This document shows positions 27,323-36,150 of a stretch of DNA of 61,614 nt, in pieces. The position numbers were made by a program, and so were the translations under genes. The stretch covers positions 1 to 61,614 of the forward strand of contig NZ_JADGEV010000023.1 of NCBI RefSeq assembly GCF_016744175.1. The letters are read 5' to 3'. The notes beneath the pieces are model-generated. The model saw only the letters and a program-made list of their open reading frames with translations, made no database searches and was not told the origin of the DNA. The DNA is from Neptunomonas sp. (GTDB taxonomy: Bacteria > Pseudomonadota > Gammaproteobacteria > Pseudomonadales > Balneatricaceae). The stretch's first letter is position 1. Each line of letters opens with the position of its first letter.

Positions 27323-28219
27323 TCAATTTAATGAAGTATCTGCACGTAAGCGTTCTGCCATTAAGTCGACAAATGTACGAATCTTTGCGGAGGCATAACG
27401 GCCTTCGCGATGCACGATATGCACAGGCCAAGCGGTTGGCTCGTATGCTTCTAGTAATCTGATTAATTCTCCCGAAGCTAGCTTCTGGCTGACTTGGTAT
27501 GAAAGTAATCGTGTAATGCCAAAACCTTCCAGTGCCGCTTCTAGAGCAGCATCATTGGTGTTGACGGTAAGCCTCGGTTTTATGCGTAAAGGTTTGCCAT
27601 CAGTCGTATTTAAATGCCAATCAAGTGAACCTGCTATGGCGCTTGATGCGATGATTGAGTGTTGTAATAAATCATCAGGTTTATGCGGTAGTTTATGGTG
27701 CTGTAAGTACTCAGGGGAGGCGCATATAATACGTCTCACAGACCCCACTCGTAGAGCGCGCATGCTTGAATCAGGAAGTTCACCAATGCGTATGCCGACA
27801 TCTAATCCCTCTTCAAGCAAGTTGACTACCCGATCAAGAAAGACGGCTGATACTTCGGTGTTTGGATAGCGTTGTAAGTAGTCCACAATGCCAGGCGTGA
27901 TAAATTGCCGTCCAAACAAAGCTGGGGCTGTGACGGCTAAGTGGCCTTGAGGTTCGGCGTTGATACCTGCCGCTGCCTCATCTGCAGATGCAACTTCAGT
28001 CAAGATCCGGCGTGCATCTTCAAGGTAACGTTGTCCTGCATCACTGGTGCGTACATAGCGTGTCGTGCGGTTGAGTAGTTTTACGTTTAAGTGTTCTTCC
28101 AAGGCACTTATGGCGCGGGTCACTGCGGGTGGAGACATACGTAACCGCCTTGCTGCAGCTGCAAAGCCTTGCTCTTCGGCAACGGCAACAAAAACACTCA
28201 TAAGATGGAAGCGGTCCAT
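27323..28219 (-). CDS. LysR-family transcriptional regulator
   Basis: 298 residues. The N-terminal helix-turn-helix is clear: MDRFHLMSVFVAVAEEQGF, then AAAARRLRMSPPAVTRAISALEEHL, followed by the linker helix and a two-lobed effector domain (HLAVTAPALFGRQFITPGI, then DVGIRIGELPDSSM). It belongs to the group with the HLxVTAP beginning seen near quinone or reductase genes. It is divergent from the CMD protein and hybrid reductase genes. A long palindrome sits in the shared promoter region, so it probably controls them and itself. The inducer is unknown. Confidence 0.93.
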   Translation of the reverse strand: MDRFHLMSVFVAVAEEQGFAAAARRLRMSPPAVTRAISALEEHLNVKLLNRTTRYVRTSDAGQRYLEDARRILTEVASADEAAAGINAEPQGHLAVTAPALFGRQFITPGIVDYLQRYPNTEVSAVFLDRVVNLLEEGLDVGIRIGELPDSSMRALRVGSVRRIICASPEYLQHHKLPHKPDDLLQHSIIASSAIAGSLDWHLNTTDGKPLRIKPRLTVNTNDAALEAALEGFGITRLLSYQVSQKLASGELIRLLEAYEPTAWPVHIVHREGRYASAKIRTFVDLMAERLRADTSLN

Positions 28220-28244
28220 TGGGGTTCCTTGTGTGGCCTGAGTC

Positions 28245-28282
28245 TATAATTCCATTTGGCGGAATTATAAATTGTAATTTAT
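28245..28282. promoter_or_regulatory. Candidate LysR operator: two palindromes in the divergent promoter
   Basis: Between the LysR and CMD genes lies the perfect 9-bp inverted repeat TATAATTCC-N7-GGAATTATA at 28245-28269. It is followed by ATAAATT-GT-AATTTAT at 28267-28282, also perfect. A further GGAATTC half-site lies near 28301-28307. Positions are 25 to 65 bases upstream of the LysR start codon. LysR proteins usually bind dyads with a T-N11-A core, which fits both palindromes. Confidence 0.6.
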
Positions 28283-28381
28283 GATTATTCTTATATTAAG
28301 TGGAATTCTTCATAGTGTCACTACTCGCAACGCAGTGGTGTTGTGAACTAAACACTTAATGAGATTTTCAGGAGAAGTAAC

Positions 28382-28927
28382 ATGAACCGTATAAACGTAA
28401 TCGATAACAACAATGCCAACGCAGAACAACAAGAGCTGCTTGATGCTATCCAATCACAGTTAGGTATGGTGCCTAACTTTCTTAAAATATTTGCTAACTC
28501 TCCTTCTGCCCTGCGTGCTTTTTTAGGGTTACATAGTATTGCGGGTGAAGGCAGTTTGGATGAACAGACCCGTGAGCGTATCGCGTTAGCGCTTGCTCAG
28601 CAGAATGCTTGCCAGTATTGCGTATCTGCTCATACGGCAATTGGTCGCAAAGCTGGGCTGTCTACTTCAGAGATTGAGGCTAATCGAGCAGGCTCAAGTG
28701 AAGATGCAAAGGCAGCGGCCGCTGTTAAATTTGCACGCTCATTATCAGAGCATAGCGGTGATATCACAACAGCCGAGTTGCTTGAAGTACGTGCCGCCGG
28801 TTATAGCGAATCTGATATTGTAGAGATCATTACGCATGTGGGGATGAACACATTAACCAATATTCTGGGTAAAGCTAGTCGTGTTGATATCGATTTTCCT
28901 AAAATAGATCTTCAGTTGGCTTCGTAA
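28382..28927 (+). CDS. Carboxymuconolactone decarboxylase/AhpD-like family protein
   Basis: 181 residues of the all-helical CMD/AhpD fold. The redox signature C77-x2-C80-x3-H84 (NACQYCVSAHTAIG) is intact, as in AhpD-like peroxidase-related proteins, and is preceded by a general acid region RERIALALAQQ. The N-terminal part (LGMVPNFLKIFANSPSALRAF) is typical of the peroxidase-related subgroup. It may act in thiol-dependent peroxide or electrophile removal; a specific reaction cannot be assigned. The ATG at 28382 has AGGAGAAG in front. The hybrid reductase gene follows 44 bases later; both are probably under the divergent LysR. Confidence 0.85.
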   Translation: MNRINVIDNNNANAEQQELLDAIQSQLGMVPNFLKIFANSPSALRAFLGLHSIAGEGSLDEQTRERIALALAQQNACQYCVSAHTAIGRKAGLSTSEIEANRAGSSEDAKAAAAVKFARSLSEHSGDITTAELLEVRAAGYSESDIVEIITHVGMNTLTNILGKASRVDIDFPKIDLQLAS

Positions 28928-28971
28928 GCTTGGCGACTGATAATTAAAAAAGACCCCGGAGGGTTCATGTT

Positions 28972-30549
28972 ATGGGACACAAATTTGCAGAGATCGCATT
29001 CACTGAATCTGTCCGGGATGTACAGCAACAGCTGGGCAGCCGTACAGGGTATGCCAGCATGGATGAAGGAGAGGATTACAACCACTTGCTCAGCCAGCAT
29101 GAAGCAGATTTCATCAATGATCGTGATAGTTTTTATATGGCGAGCGTGAGCGAAACTGGTTGGCCATATGTACAGCATCGCGGTGGGCCTGCAGGTTTTA
29201 TTAAAATCATCGATGCACAAACAATAGGCTTCGCTGATTTTAGTGGCAATCGTCAGTACGTAAGTGTGGGTAATTTACGTAAAGATAACCGTGTTTCTCT
29301 TTTTCTAATGGATTACAAAAACCGTCGCCGTCTTAAAGTGCTGGGACGAGTTCGTCTGATTGGCATAGATGAAACGGAGCTGCTAGCCGCACTTGAAGTG
29401 GATGACTATCGAGCACGTGTAGAGCGAGGTTTTGTTATTGATATAGAGGCATTTGATTGGAATTGTCCGCAGCATATTACGCCGCGATACACCGAAGCGG
29501 ACGTGGAAGCGATTTTAGAAGCCAAGGATGCAGAATTAGCTGCCAAAACAGTTGAGCAAACAACTCATAATCAGGCAAACACCTTGTCAGTGCTGGGCCA
29601 CGGCGAGTTGTTATTAATGATATCAGGTGTCCGACAGCTGACCCCGCGTGTCAGAGCGTATGAATTGCGATCACTTGATGGATCAGAGTTGCCTACCGTA
29701 AAAGCCGGCTCACATTTACGCGTACCAGTACGGTTGGAAAACGGAGAGTTATCCGAGCGTCATTATTCAATCTGTTCTAACCCCGCACGCCGAGATGTCT
29801 ATGAAATCGCTGTATTGAAAGAGCCGCAAGGTACGGGTGGCTCCAAGATGGTGCATGAACGCTTTGACATCGGCTTGCAGTTAAATTGTGATCTTCCACA
29901 GAATAATTTTTCACTGCATACCGATGCGCGTCCCGCTGTATTAATTGCGGGTGGTATTGGTATTACCCCCCTTAAAGCGATGGCCCAGGCATTAAAAGCA
30001 AGAGGCAATGAGTTACAGCTGCATTATGCAGGTCGCAGTGAAGCCGAAATGGCCTTTAGTGACCGCTTAACAAGAGAGTTTTCTCAACGATTAACGCTGT
30101 ATCGCGCCACACACTCAGAACGCCTGAATGTGGGTGAAGTGCTGAGTGCTGCACCTGATGATGTTGTCATCTATGTATGTGGTCCAAACCGCTTAATTGA
30201 TGATGTCGTTAAACAAGCTGAAGCATTGAATATAAGCCCAGAGCGTATAAGGTTTGAGCGCTTTTCAGCAACGCCTGCTGCGAATGCTCAACCTATCGAG
30301 GTGGAGCTGCGTCGTTCGGGTGTACAGATTCATGTTAGCAGTGATCAGAGTATTCTGGATGCCATGCTAGATGCCGGTGTGGATGCTCCTTTCAGTTGTA
30401 TGGCAGGTGTTTGTAAATCTTGTGCTGTTACAGTGCTTGAAGGAGAACCTGAGCATCGTGATTCAGTATTGACTCCTGCTGAGCAGCAAACCTCGATCTG
30501 CCCTTGCATATCACGTGCTAAAGGTGAGCGTTTGGTGTTGGATATATAA
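28972..30549 (+). CDS. PNPOx-like / FNR-type reductase / 2Fe-2S ferredoxin hybrid
   Basis: 525 residues in three parts. Residues 1-185 are a pyridoxamine-phosphate-oxidase-like split barrel (FYMASVSETGWPYVQHRGGPAGF, GNLRKDNRVSLFLMDYKNR). Residues of about 205-420 are a ferredoxin-NADP-reductase-type module: RHYSICSNP for flavin, GGIGITPLKAMAQALK for nucleotide. The C-terminal 95 residues are a plant-type 2Fe-2S ferredoxin with CMAGVCKSC and a fourth Cys in ICPCIS. Electron flow would be NAD(P)H to flavin to the iron-sulphur cluster and possibly to the barrel's bound flavin. The ATG at 28972 follows CCGGAGGG. A strong terminator ends the unit. The substrate is unknown. Confidence 0.88.
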   Translation: MGHKFAEIAFTESVRDVQQQLGSRTGYASMDEGEDYNHLLSQHEADFINDRDSFYMASVSETGWPYVQHRGGPAGFIKIIDAQTIGFADFSGNRQYVSVGNLRKDNRVSLFLMDYKNRRRLKVLGRVRLIGIDETELLAALEVDDYRARVERGFVIDIEAFDWNCPQHITPRYTEADVEAILEAKDAELAAKTVEQTTHNQANTLSVLGHGELLLMISGVRQLTPRVRAYELRSLDGSELPTVKAGSHLRVPVRLENGELSERHYSICSNPARRDVYEIAVLKEPQGTGGSKMVHERFDIGLQLNCDLPQNNFSLHTDARPAVLIAGGIGITPLKAMAQALKARGNELQLHYAGRSEAEMAFSDRLTREFSQRLTLYRATHSERLNVGEVLSAAPDDVVIYVCGPNRLIDDVVKQAEALNISPERIRFERFSATPAANAQPIEVELRRSGVQIHVSSDQSILDAMLDAGVDAPFSCMAGVCKSCAVTVLEGEPEHRDSVLTPAEQQTSICPCISRAKGERLVLDI

Positions 30550-30566
30550 AAAGAACTTTATAGAAA

Positions 30567-30605
30567 AGCATCAACCTGTTTCTACATTGGTTGATGCTCT
30601 TTTGG
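30567..30605 (+). terminator. Terminator of the CMD-hybrid reductase operon
   Basis: A perfect 10-bp stem AGCATCAACC / GGTTGATGCT with a 12-base loop is followed by CTCTTTT. The minus-strand epimerase gene ends just beyond, so the hairpin lies between convergent units. Confidence 0.82.
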
Positions 30606-30623
30606 TGCTTTCTGTTTAAATTT

Positions 30624-31457
30624 CTAAGGTTGTTCACTTAGTGCGAGCGCGAATCCTGCTTTGTAGTCTGGATACAAAAATTGATACCCTGACTCTTGTA
30701 AGCGTTGGCTGTTACAACGCTTGCTACCACCGCGTCTAATTTCTACAGCGTATGTTGTTTCTATGTCTAGCTGTTTTGCTAGCCACAGGGTTATCTCGCG
30801 TATCGGTGTTGGATTTAGGTCGCTGGCAAGGTATAGCGTGTCTACTGGCTTATTTTCATTTACACGTTGAATCAGGTGAGCAAGCACGCCGGCACAGTCG
30901 TCTCGGTGAATTCGATTGCTGTAGTGCAAATCGTCTCGTGCAATGCTGCCGTTTTTTACACGGTCAATAAGATGGTTTCTGCCCGGCCCATAAATACCGC
31001 TAAAACGTACCACAGTGGCATTACCGCTTTTTAAAACGGCAATCTCTGCTTGGCGCATGATCTGCCCGGATGGTTGCTCAGATTGAGTCGGCGATTGCTC
31101 ATCGATCCATTCATGCTGATGCTGACCATATACACTGGTGCTTGAAGTGAAGAAGGTGTGCTTTGGGGGTTGAGGTAGTGCCGTGTAGATGTTCTTAAAG
31201 CCATTTATATAGGCTTGCTGGTATGCATTTTCACTACGGCCGGTTGCTGCAGCGCAATAGATTAAGATATCAATATCTGGCAAGTCTGATAGTGTATCTT
31301 TATCAGAAAGATCAGCAGAAATAGGGTGAATGCAGCTAGGAAGCTGGTTTATAGTACGTCTTAGACCAAACACCTGATGGCCTTGTGTTGCTAACGTAAC
31401 CCCCAGTGTACTTCCTACGTCGCCACAGCCAGCAATGAGAATACGCAGTTTGTTCAT
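30624..31457 (-). CDS. NAD-dependent epimerase/dehydratase-like SDR (YeeZ-like)
   Basis: 277 residues with the Rossmann start LRILIAGCGDVGSTLG and, further on, SADLSDKD, IYCAAATGRSENAY, FFTSSTSVYG and the FSGIYGPGRN motif of extended SDRs. The usual YxxxK pair is not obvious; the S-T-S-V-Y-G stretch is present. The family (YeeZ) is widely conserved but its sugar or other substrate is unknown. The ATG at 31457 follows GGAAGGA; an in-frame TTG lies 18 bases earlier. It is divergent from oxyR, 48 bases apart. Confidence 0.85.
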   Translation of the reverse strand: MNKLRILIAGCGDVGSTLGVTLATQGHQVFGLRRTINQLPSCIHPISADLSDKDTLSDLPDIDILIYCAAATGRSENAYQQAYINGFKNIYTALPQPPKHTFFTSSTSVYGQHQHEWIDEQSPTQSEQPSGQIMRQAEIAVLKSGNATVVRFSGIYGPGRNHLIDRVKNGSIARDDLHYSNRIHRDDCAGVLAHLIQRVNENKPVDTLYLASDLNPTPIREITLWLAKQLDIETTYAVEIRRGGSKRCNSQRLQESGYQFLYPDYKAGFALALSEQP

Positions 31458-31505
31458 GGAATTGATTCCTTCCAAAAAGCTGCATCATAACAGAGGATAT
31501 GAGCA

Positions 31506-32423
31506 ATGACGCTCACCGAACTGCGCTACATCGTCACTCTTGCTAAAGAGCAGCATTTTGGGCACGCTGCCGAAAAATGCTTTGTTAGTCAGCCTACTTT
31601 ATCCATTGCCGTTAAAAAGCTGGAAGAAGAGCTGGGCGTTGCGTTATTTGAGAGAAGTAAAAACGCAGTGCGGGTAACGGATGTGGGCAAGAGTGTGGTT
31701 GAGCAGGCCGTAAAAGTGCTGCAGCAGGCTGATGTGGTTAAGGATCTCGCTCAGGTAGGTAAAGATCAGCTGCGCTCCCCTTTGCGGGTGGGTGCTATTT
31801 ATACAATTGGTCCTTATCTGTTTCCTCATCTTGTGCCACAGGTGCAAGAGCTCGCGCCACATATGCCGTTGTACATAGAAGAGAATTTTACAGCGCGCTT
31901 ACGTGAGAAATTACGCAATGGTGAGTTAGATGCAATCATAATAGCGTTGCCTTTTGAAGAACCTGATGTGGTCACACGCATGCTGTATGAAGAGCCTTTC
32001 GTGATGCTGTTGCCTAAGCAGCACCCTTGGTGTGATCAAAAGATGATTGATTCCTCTAACTTATCAAATACTGAACTGCTGTTGCTCGGTGAGGGGCACT
32101 GTTTCCGTGATCAGGTGTTGGAGTCTTGCCCTACCTTACAGCAGGCAATTCAGAATCAGCACAGCGTTACGGAGGGTAGCTCCTTGGAGACTATTCGTAT
32201 GATGGTGGCGAGCGGTTTAGGTTCGAGCGTGTTGCCAATGTCGGCGACTAACGGTTATTACCAATCAGATATGGTGGTCACTAAGCCCTTTAAAACACCT
32301 CAACCAACCCGGAGTGTCGCGGTGGCATGGCGAGCGAGTTTTCCGCGCTCAAAGGCGATCGATGTGCTGGTGGATGCGGTGAGTCATTGTCAGGTAAACA
32401 TTCCTATCGAGACGGCATCATAA
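31506..32423 (+). CDS. oxyR: Hydrogen peroxide-responsive regulator OxyR
   Basis: 305 residues, the same as E. coli OxyR. The LysR-type helix-turn-helix is at the N-terminus (TELRYIVTLAKEQHFGHAA, FVSQPTLSIAVKKLEEELG). The sensing disulfide pair is present at the canonical numbers: Cys199 and Cys208 in GEGHCFRDQVLESCP. On oxidation the protein turns on peroxide defence genes. The start codon lies 48 bases from the divergent epimerase. recG begins 2 bases after the stop, an arrangement also known in Pseudomonas. Confidence 0.96.
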   Translation: MTLTELRYIVTLAKEQHFGHAAEKCFVSQPTLSIAVKKLEEELGVALFERSKNAVRVTDVGKSVVEQAVKVLQQADVVKDLAQVGKDQLRSPLRVGAIYTIGPYLFPHLVPQVQELAPHMPLYIEENFTARLREKLRNGELDAIIIALPFEEPDVVTRMLYEEPFVMLLPKQHPWCDQKMIDSSNLSNTELLLLGEGHCFRDQVLESCPTLQQAIQNQHSVTEGSSLETIRMMVASGLGSSVLPMSATNGYYQSDMVVTKPFKTPQPTRSVAVAWRASFPRSKAIDVLVDAVSHCQVNIPIETAS

Positions 32424-32424
32424 C

Positions 32425-34515
32425 GTGAATGTTTCATCGAGTTATAGTGTATCTTCGCCAGCAGTGACGGCATTAAAGGGAGTAGGTGCTGCGCTATCTT
32501 TAAAACTTGAGCGGCTAGGTATTAGCACTATCCAGGATCTATTGTTCCATCTGCCAACCCGTTATCAAGATCGAACCCGCATTGTTGCTATTGGTTCACT
32601 TCGCCCGGGCGATGAATGCGTGATTCAGGGGACGATTCTAGCCTCAGATATTCAGATGGGGCGTCGACGAAGTCTGCTCTGTCGGATACAAGACGGGACT
32701 GGCACCTTAACTTTGCGTTTTTTCCATTTCTCAGCAGCCCAAAAAAATGCTTTAGCGGTGGGTAGCGAGTTACGTTGTTTTAGCGAAGTCCGTCCGGGGC
32801 CTGCTGGTTTGGAGATGGTGCACCCTGAATATCGGGCTAGTACTGCTGATGGCTTAACGCCAGTAGAAGAGAGCCTTACACCTATCTATCCAATGACTGA
32901 AGGGCTACAGCAAGCAAGAGTACGTACTTTAGTACAACAGTCACTGGTATGGCTTGAAACGGGTAGTGTGTCTGAGTTGTTGCCTGAACCGGTTAGACGG
33001 CAATGGCGCTTACCCGAGTTAAAAGATTCGTTGATCTATTTGCATGCGCCACCAGTTGATGCAGACCAGCACTTGTTGTTAGAGGGGCTGCATCCTGCAC
33101 AACGTCGCTTAGCGTTTGAAGAGTTATTGGCACACCATCTAACGCTCTTGCAGTTGCGTCATAAGGTGCAGGAGCATGGAGCGCCTATGTTGCCGCCTTC
33201 ACAGCAACTCACTGAGCCTTTTTTAGCGCAGTTGCCTTTTTGTCTAACTAATGCGCAACAGCGCGTTAGCCAAGAAGTCTCTGCTGATCTTAAGAAAAGC
33301 ATCCCTATGCTGCGCTTAGTGCAGGGTGATGTGGGTTCGGGTAAAACCATGGTGGCAGCGCTGGCGGCCTTGCAAGCGGTAGAAAATGGTTTGCAAGCAG
33401 CCATTATGGCGCCCACAGAGATTTTAGCAGAACAGCACTTTATAAATTTTTCGCAGTGGATGGAGCCATTGGGTATTAAGCTCGCTTGGCTTGCCGGTAA
33501 AGTGAAAGGTAAGCAGCGGGTTACGCAGCTAGCAGCGATTGCTGATGGTTCCGCTCAAATTGTCATTGGTACTCATGCGTTGTTTCAAGAAGAGGTGCGG
33601 TTTTATAACCTTGGTTTAGCGGTTATTGATGAGCAACATCGTTTTGGTGTACATCAGCGCTTGAGCCTGCGGGAAAAAGGTCGAGACGGGAAGCGCAGTC
33701 CACATCAATTGATTATGACCGCTACGCCCATTCCCCGCACACTGACAATGAGCGCCTATGCTGATTTGGATTGTTCGATTATTGATGAATTGCCACCGGG
33801 AAGAACGCCGGTAAATACTGTTGTTATTGCTGACTCTCGTCGCGATGAAGTGGTAGAGCGTGTGAGAGTGGCGTGCGTAGAAGGTCGTCAAGTGTATTGG
33901 GTTTGTACACTCATAGAAGAGTCAGAGGCGTTGCAGTGCCAAGCTGCAGAAGTGGCGGAGACAATGTTACAGGAACTATTGCCTGAACTGCGAATTGCGC
34001 TAGTACACGGGCGAATGAAAGCGAAAGAAAAATCGGATGTGATGCAGCGCTTTAAAGCGGCGGAGTTGGATTTGCTGGTGGCTACCACGGTTATTGAGGT
34101 GGGTGTAGATGTACCGAATGCCAGCGTCATGATTATCGAGAATCCTGAGCGCTTAGGTTTATCTCAATTGCACCAGTTGCGTGGACGAGTTGGGCGTGGC
34201 TCAGTCGAAAGTTTCTGTGTTCTGATGTACCATGCGCCGCTCTCTAAGCAGGGGCGTGAGCGTTTGGCTGTGATGAGAGAAACAACGGATGGGTTTCGTA
34301 TTGCGGAGAAAGATTTAGAGCTACGTGGCCCGGGTGAAATTCTAGGTACTCGACAGACAGGTATGATGCAGTTTCGTATTGCTGACTTGCAGCGTGACTC
34401 TGATTTGCTGGAACGTGTGCAGCAAGTGGCCGCTCAGTTGGCCGGCCAACCTGCGGTAATGGAAGCCGTCGTACGTCGTTGGCTAGGGCATCATGATGAA
34501 TATGGGCATGTTTAG
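32425..34515 (+). CDS. recG: ATP-dependent DNA helicase RecG
   Basis: 696 residues, full length. It has the N-terminal wedge/OB domain (TRYQDRTRIVAIGSLRPGD), Walker A GDVGSGKT starting near residue 301, DEQH box near 402 (DEQHRFGVHQR), TATPIPRT and the C-terminal motifs VHGRMK, TTVIEVGVDVPNA and QLRGRVGRG. It reverses stalled replication forks and processes recombination intermediates. The start is GTG at 32425, immediately after oxyR, so the two are almost certainly co-transcribed. No terminator separates it from the DUF501 gene 53 bases on. Confidence 0.97.
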   Translation: MNVSSSYSVSSPAVTALKGVGAALSLKLERLGISTIQDLLFHLPTRYQDRTRIVAIGSLRPGDECVIQGTILASDIQMGRRRSLLCRIQDGTGTLTLRFFHFSAAQKNALAVGSELRCFSEVRPGPAGLEMVHPEYRASTADGLTPVEESLTPIYPMTEGLQQARVRTLVQQSLVWLETGSVSELLPEPVRRQWRLPELKDSLIYLHAPPVDADQHLLLEGLHPAQRRLAFEELLAHHLTLLQLRHKVQEHGAPMLPPSQQLTEPFLAQLPFCLTNAQQRVSQEVSADLKKSIPMLRLVQGDVGSGKTMVAALAALQAVENGLQAAIMAPTEILAEQHFINFSQWMEPLGIKLAWLAGKVKGKQRVTQLAAIADGSAQIVIGTHALFQEEVRFYNLGLAVIDEQHRFGVHQRLSLREKGRDGKRSPHQLIMTATPIPRTLTMSAYADLDCSIIDELPPGRTPVNTVVIADSRRDEVVERVRVACVEGRQVYWVCTLIEESEALQCQAAEVAETMLQELLPELRIALVHGRMKAKEKSDVMQRFKAAELDLLVATTVIEVGVDVPNASVMIIENPERLGLSQLHQLRGRVGRGSVESFCVLMYHAPLSKQGRERLAVMRETTDGFRIAEKDLELRGPGEILGTRQTGMMQFRIADLQRDSDLLERVQQVAAQLAGQPAVMEAVVRRWLGHHDEYGHV

Positions 34516-34568
34516 ATTTGTCATTAAGATTAATATAAGTACTAAATAAAGCAGTAAATGAGGTTTAT

Positions 34569-35078
34569 GTGAGCGTATCAGAACAACAACTGGCCATGAT
34601 AGCTGAGCAAATTGGTCGGGAGCCTAAAGGTTTAGTCGGCATTTCTGTCGCTACTGAAGCGGGTGTTCCGTTGGTGCTCCAAATGCGCTCGCTCGTAGAA
34701 AATGTGCCTTTTCCTACATTGTACTGGTTATCTTCTAAGGAGCTATGCAAAGCAATAGGGCAAATAGAAGGTAAGGGCTGGGTTAAAGAGATAGAGACTC
34801 GTTTGCAGGAAGATGCCGAGCTTAAAGAAGCCTTTTTGCAGAACCAGAAAGCGTATGTGGCTCGTCGTTGGGAGCTGATGCTGCCGCAGGATAAACAGCG
34901 CATTGATGCATTAGGTTTTACTGAAATGTTTGAACGCTATGGAATTGGTGGTATTTCTCAGTGGGATAAAGTGCGTTGTTTGCATATGCAGTATGCACAT
35001 CATTTGGCAGATGGAAATGTGATAGGTGCTTTGATGGATCAAGAATTCGAGCTAAATAAGCGGAACTACTCGTTATGA
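34569..35078 (+). CDS. DUF501 family protein
   Basis: 169 residues matching DUF501: GREPKGLVGISVATEAGVPLV, then PFPTLYWLSSKELCKAIGQIE, and the C-terminal GGISQWDKVRCLHMQYAHHL with a Cys and three His that may bind metal or an organic ligand. In Actinobacteria the family sits near enolase and exopolyphosphatase genes. Here it follows recG. Function is unknown. The start is GTG at 34569. A large bidirectional terminator separates it from the convergent RIO kinase gene. Confidence 0.82.
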   Translation: MSVSEQQLAMIAEQIGREPKGLVGISVATEAGVPLVLQMRSLVENVPFPTLYWLSSKELCKAIGQIEGKGWVKEIETRLQEDAELKEAFLQNQKAYVARRWELMLPQDKQRIDALGFTEMFERYGIGGISQWDKVRCLHMQYAHHLADGNVIGALMDQEFELNKRNYSL

Positions 35079-35083
35079 TTGGC

Positions 35084-35120
35084 AGCTAAAAGCACTTGTT
35101 GTGGGTAAGTGCTTTTAGCT
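35084..35120. terminator. Bidirectional terminator between DUF501 and RIO kinase genes
   Basis: A perfect 14-bp stem AGCTAAAAGCACTT / AAGTGCTTTTAGCT with a 9-base loop sits between two convergent genes. The T-rich arm does not continue into a long T run on either side, but stem length and position fit a shared terminator. Confidence 0.72.
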
Positions 35121-35140
35121 AATCTCCGCTTTAGTTTGCT

Positions 35141-35998
35141 TTAAGCGGACTCTTCAGCGTCAAGTATACGCTCTTGCCGTTCTTGCTCTTCTAACCATGC
35201 TGCTTTGATCTCTTGTAGAACTGTATCAACATCGGCGGCTTGATCGCTTTCTGCAAACAGGCCTGTAAGTTCTACTTCTGGCGTTAGGTCGCCATTCTCA
35301 AAGAGTGACCAAATTTCCTTGGCGTAGCGGGTTTCCATTAGTTCAGGCGCGTACTGAGCATAATAAGTTGTCATGTTATTCACATCACGTGCCAGCATTT
35401 TCTGGGCATTATTATTGGCTGCAGCATCCACCGCTTGCGGAAGGTCAATAATGACTGGGCCGTATGAATCTACTAACACATTAAATTCTGATAGATCTCC
35501 ATGTACTAACCCTGCACACAGCATCAACATAACGTAATGCATAACGACAAGATGATCTTCACGGGCTTGTTCAGCTGTGAGTGCAACGTCGTTTAGGCGT
35601 GGTGCTACATGGCCATCGTTATCTGTCACTAGTTCCATCAACAGTACGCCATCAAAACAACCATAAGGTTGAGGTACGCGCACGCCAGCTGCAGCGAGTC
35701 GATAAAGCGCATCTACCTCAGCATTCTGCCAGGTTTCTTCTTGTTGATGGCGGCCAAATTTGGAGCCTTTTTCCATCGCGCGGGCGCGACGGCTGTTGCG
35801 TACTTTGCGACCTTCTTGGTACTGAGCCGCTTGCTTAAAGCCGCGTTTGTTCGCTTCTTTGTATATTTTTGCGCAACGCACTTCGTCACCACAGCGGACG
35901 ACAAAAACATCAGCTTCTTTGCCGCTCATGAGTGGGCGTAGGACTTCGTCTATTAAGCCGTCTTCTATTAGGGGCTGTAATCGTTTTGGAGCTTTCAT
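35141..35998 (-). CDS. RIO1-family atypical serine kinase
   Basis: 285 residues. The RIO fold signs are the flexible start SGKEADVFVV, the ATP lysine in RCAKIYKE (Lys44), the catalytic loop VHGDLSEFNVLV (Asp168, Asn173) and the metal-binding IIDLPQAV (Asp185). RIO kinases act in ribosome maturation in eukaryotes and archaea; the bacterial role is not established. Both active-site motifs are complete, so it should be active. A charged, alanine-rich C-terminal tail follows the domain. The gene stands alone on the minus strand, divergent from rluF. Confidence 0.9.
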   Translation of the reverse strand: MKAPKRLQPLIEDGLIDEVLRPLMSGKEADVFVVRCGDEVRCAKIYKEANKRGFKQAAQYQEGRKVRNSRRARAMEKGSKFGRHQQEETWQNAEVDALYRLAAAGVRVPQPYGCFDGVLLMELVTDNDGHVAPRLNDVALTAEQAREDHLVVMHYVMLMLCAGLVHGDLSEFNVLVDSYGPVIIDLPQAVDAAANNNAQKMLARDVNNMTTYYAQYAPELMETRYAKEIWSLFENGDLTPEVELTGLFAESDQAADVDTVLQEIKAAWLEEQERQERILDAEESA

Positions 35999-36150
35999 GG
36001 CACCCTTATAACTTGTACTTTCATGGTATGATTTATGTTAGATAAAATCGCCAGTTAAAACTATAGCTGCTTTTTAATACAAAGCAGCTTTTGCACTGCG
36101 CATTATGTTTTAATTTACGTTGTCGCGAAGTAAAACAGTTGGAAAAAATT

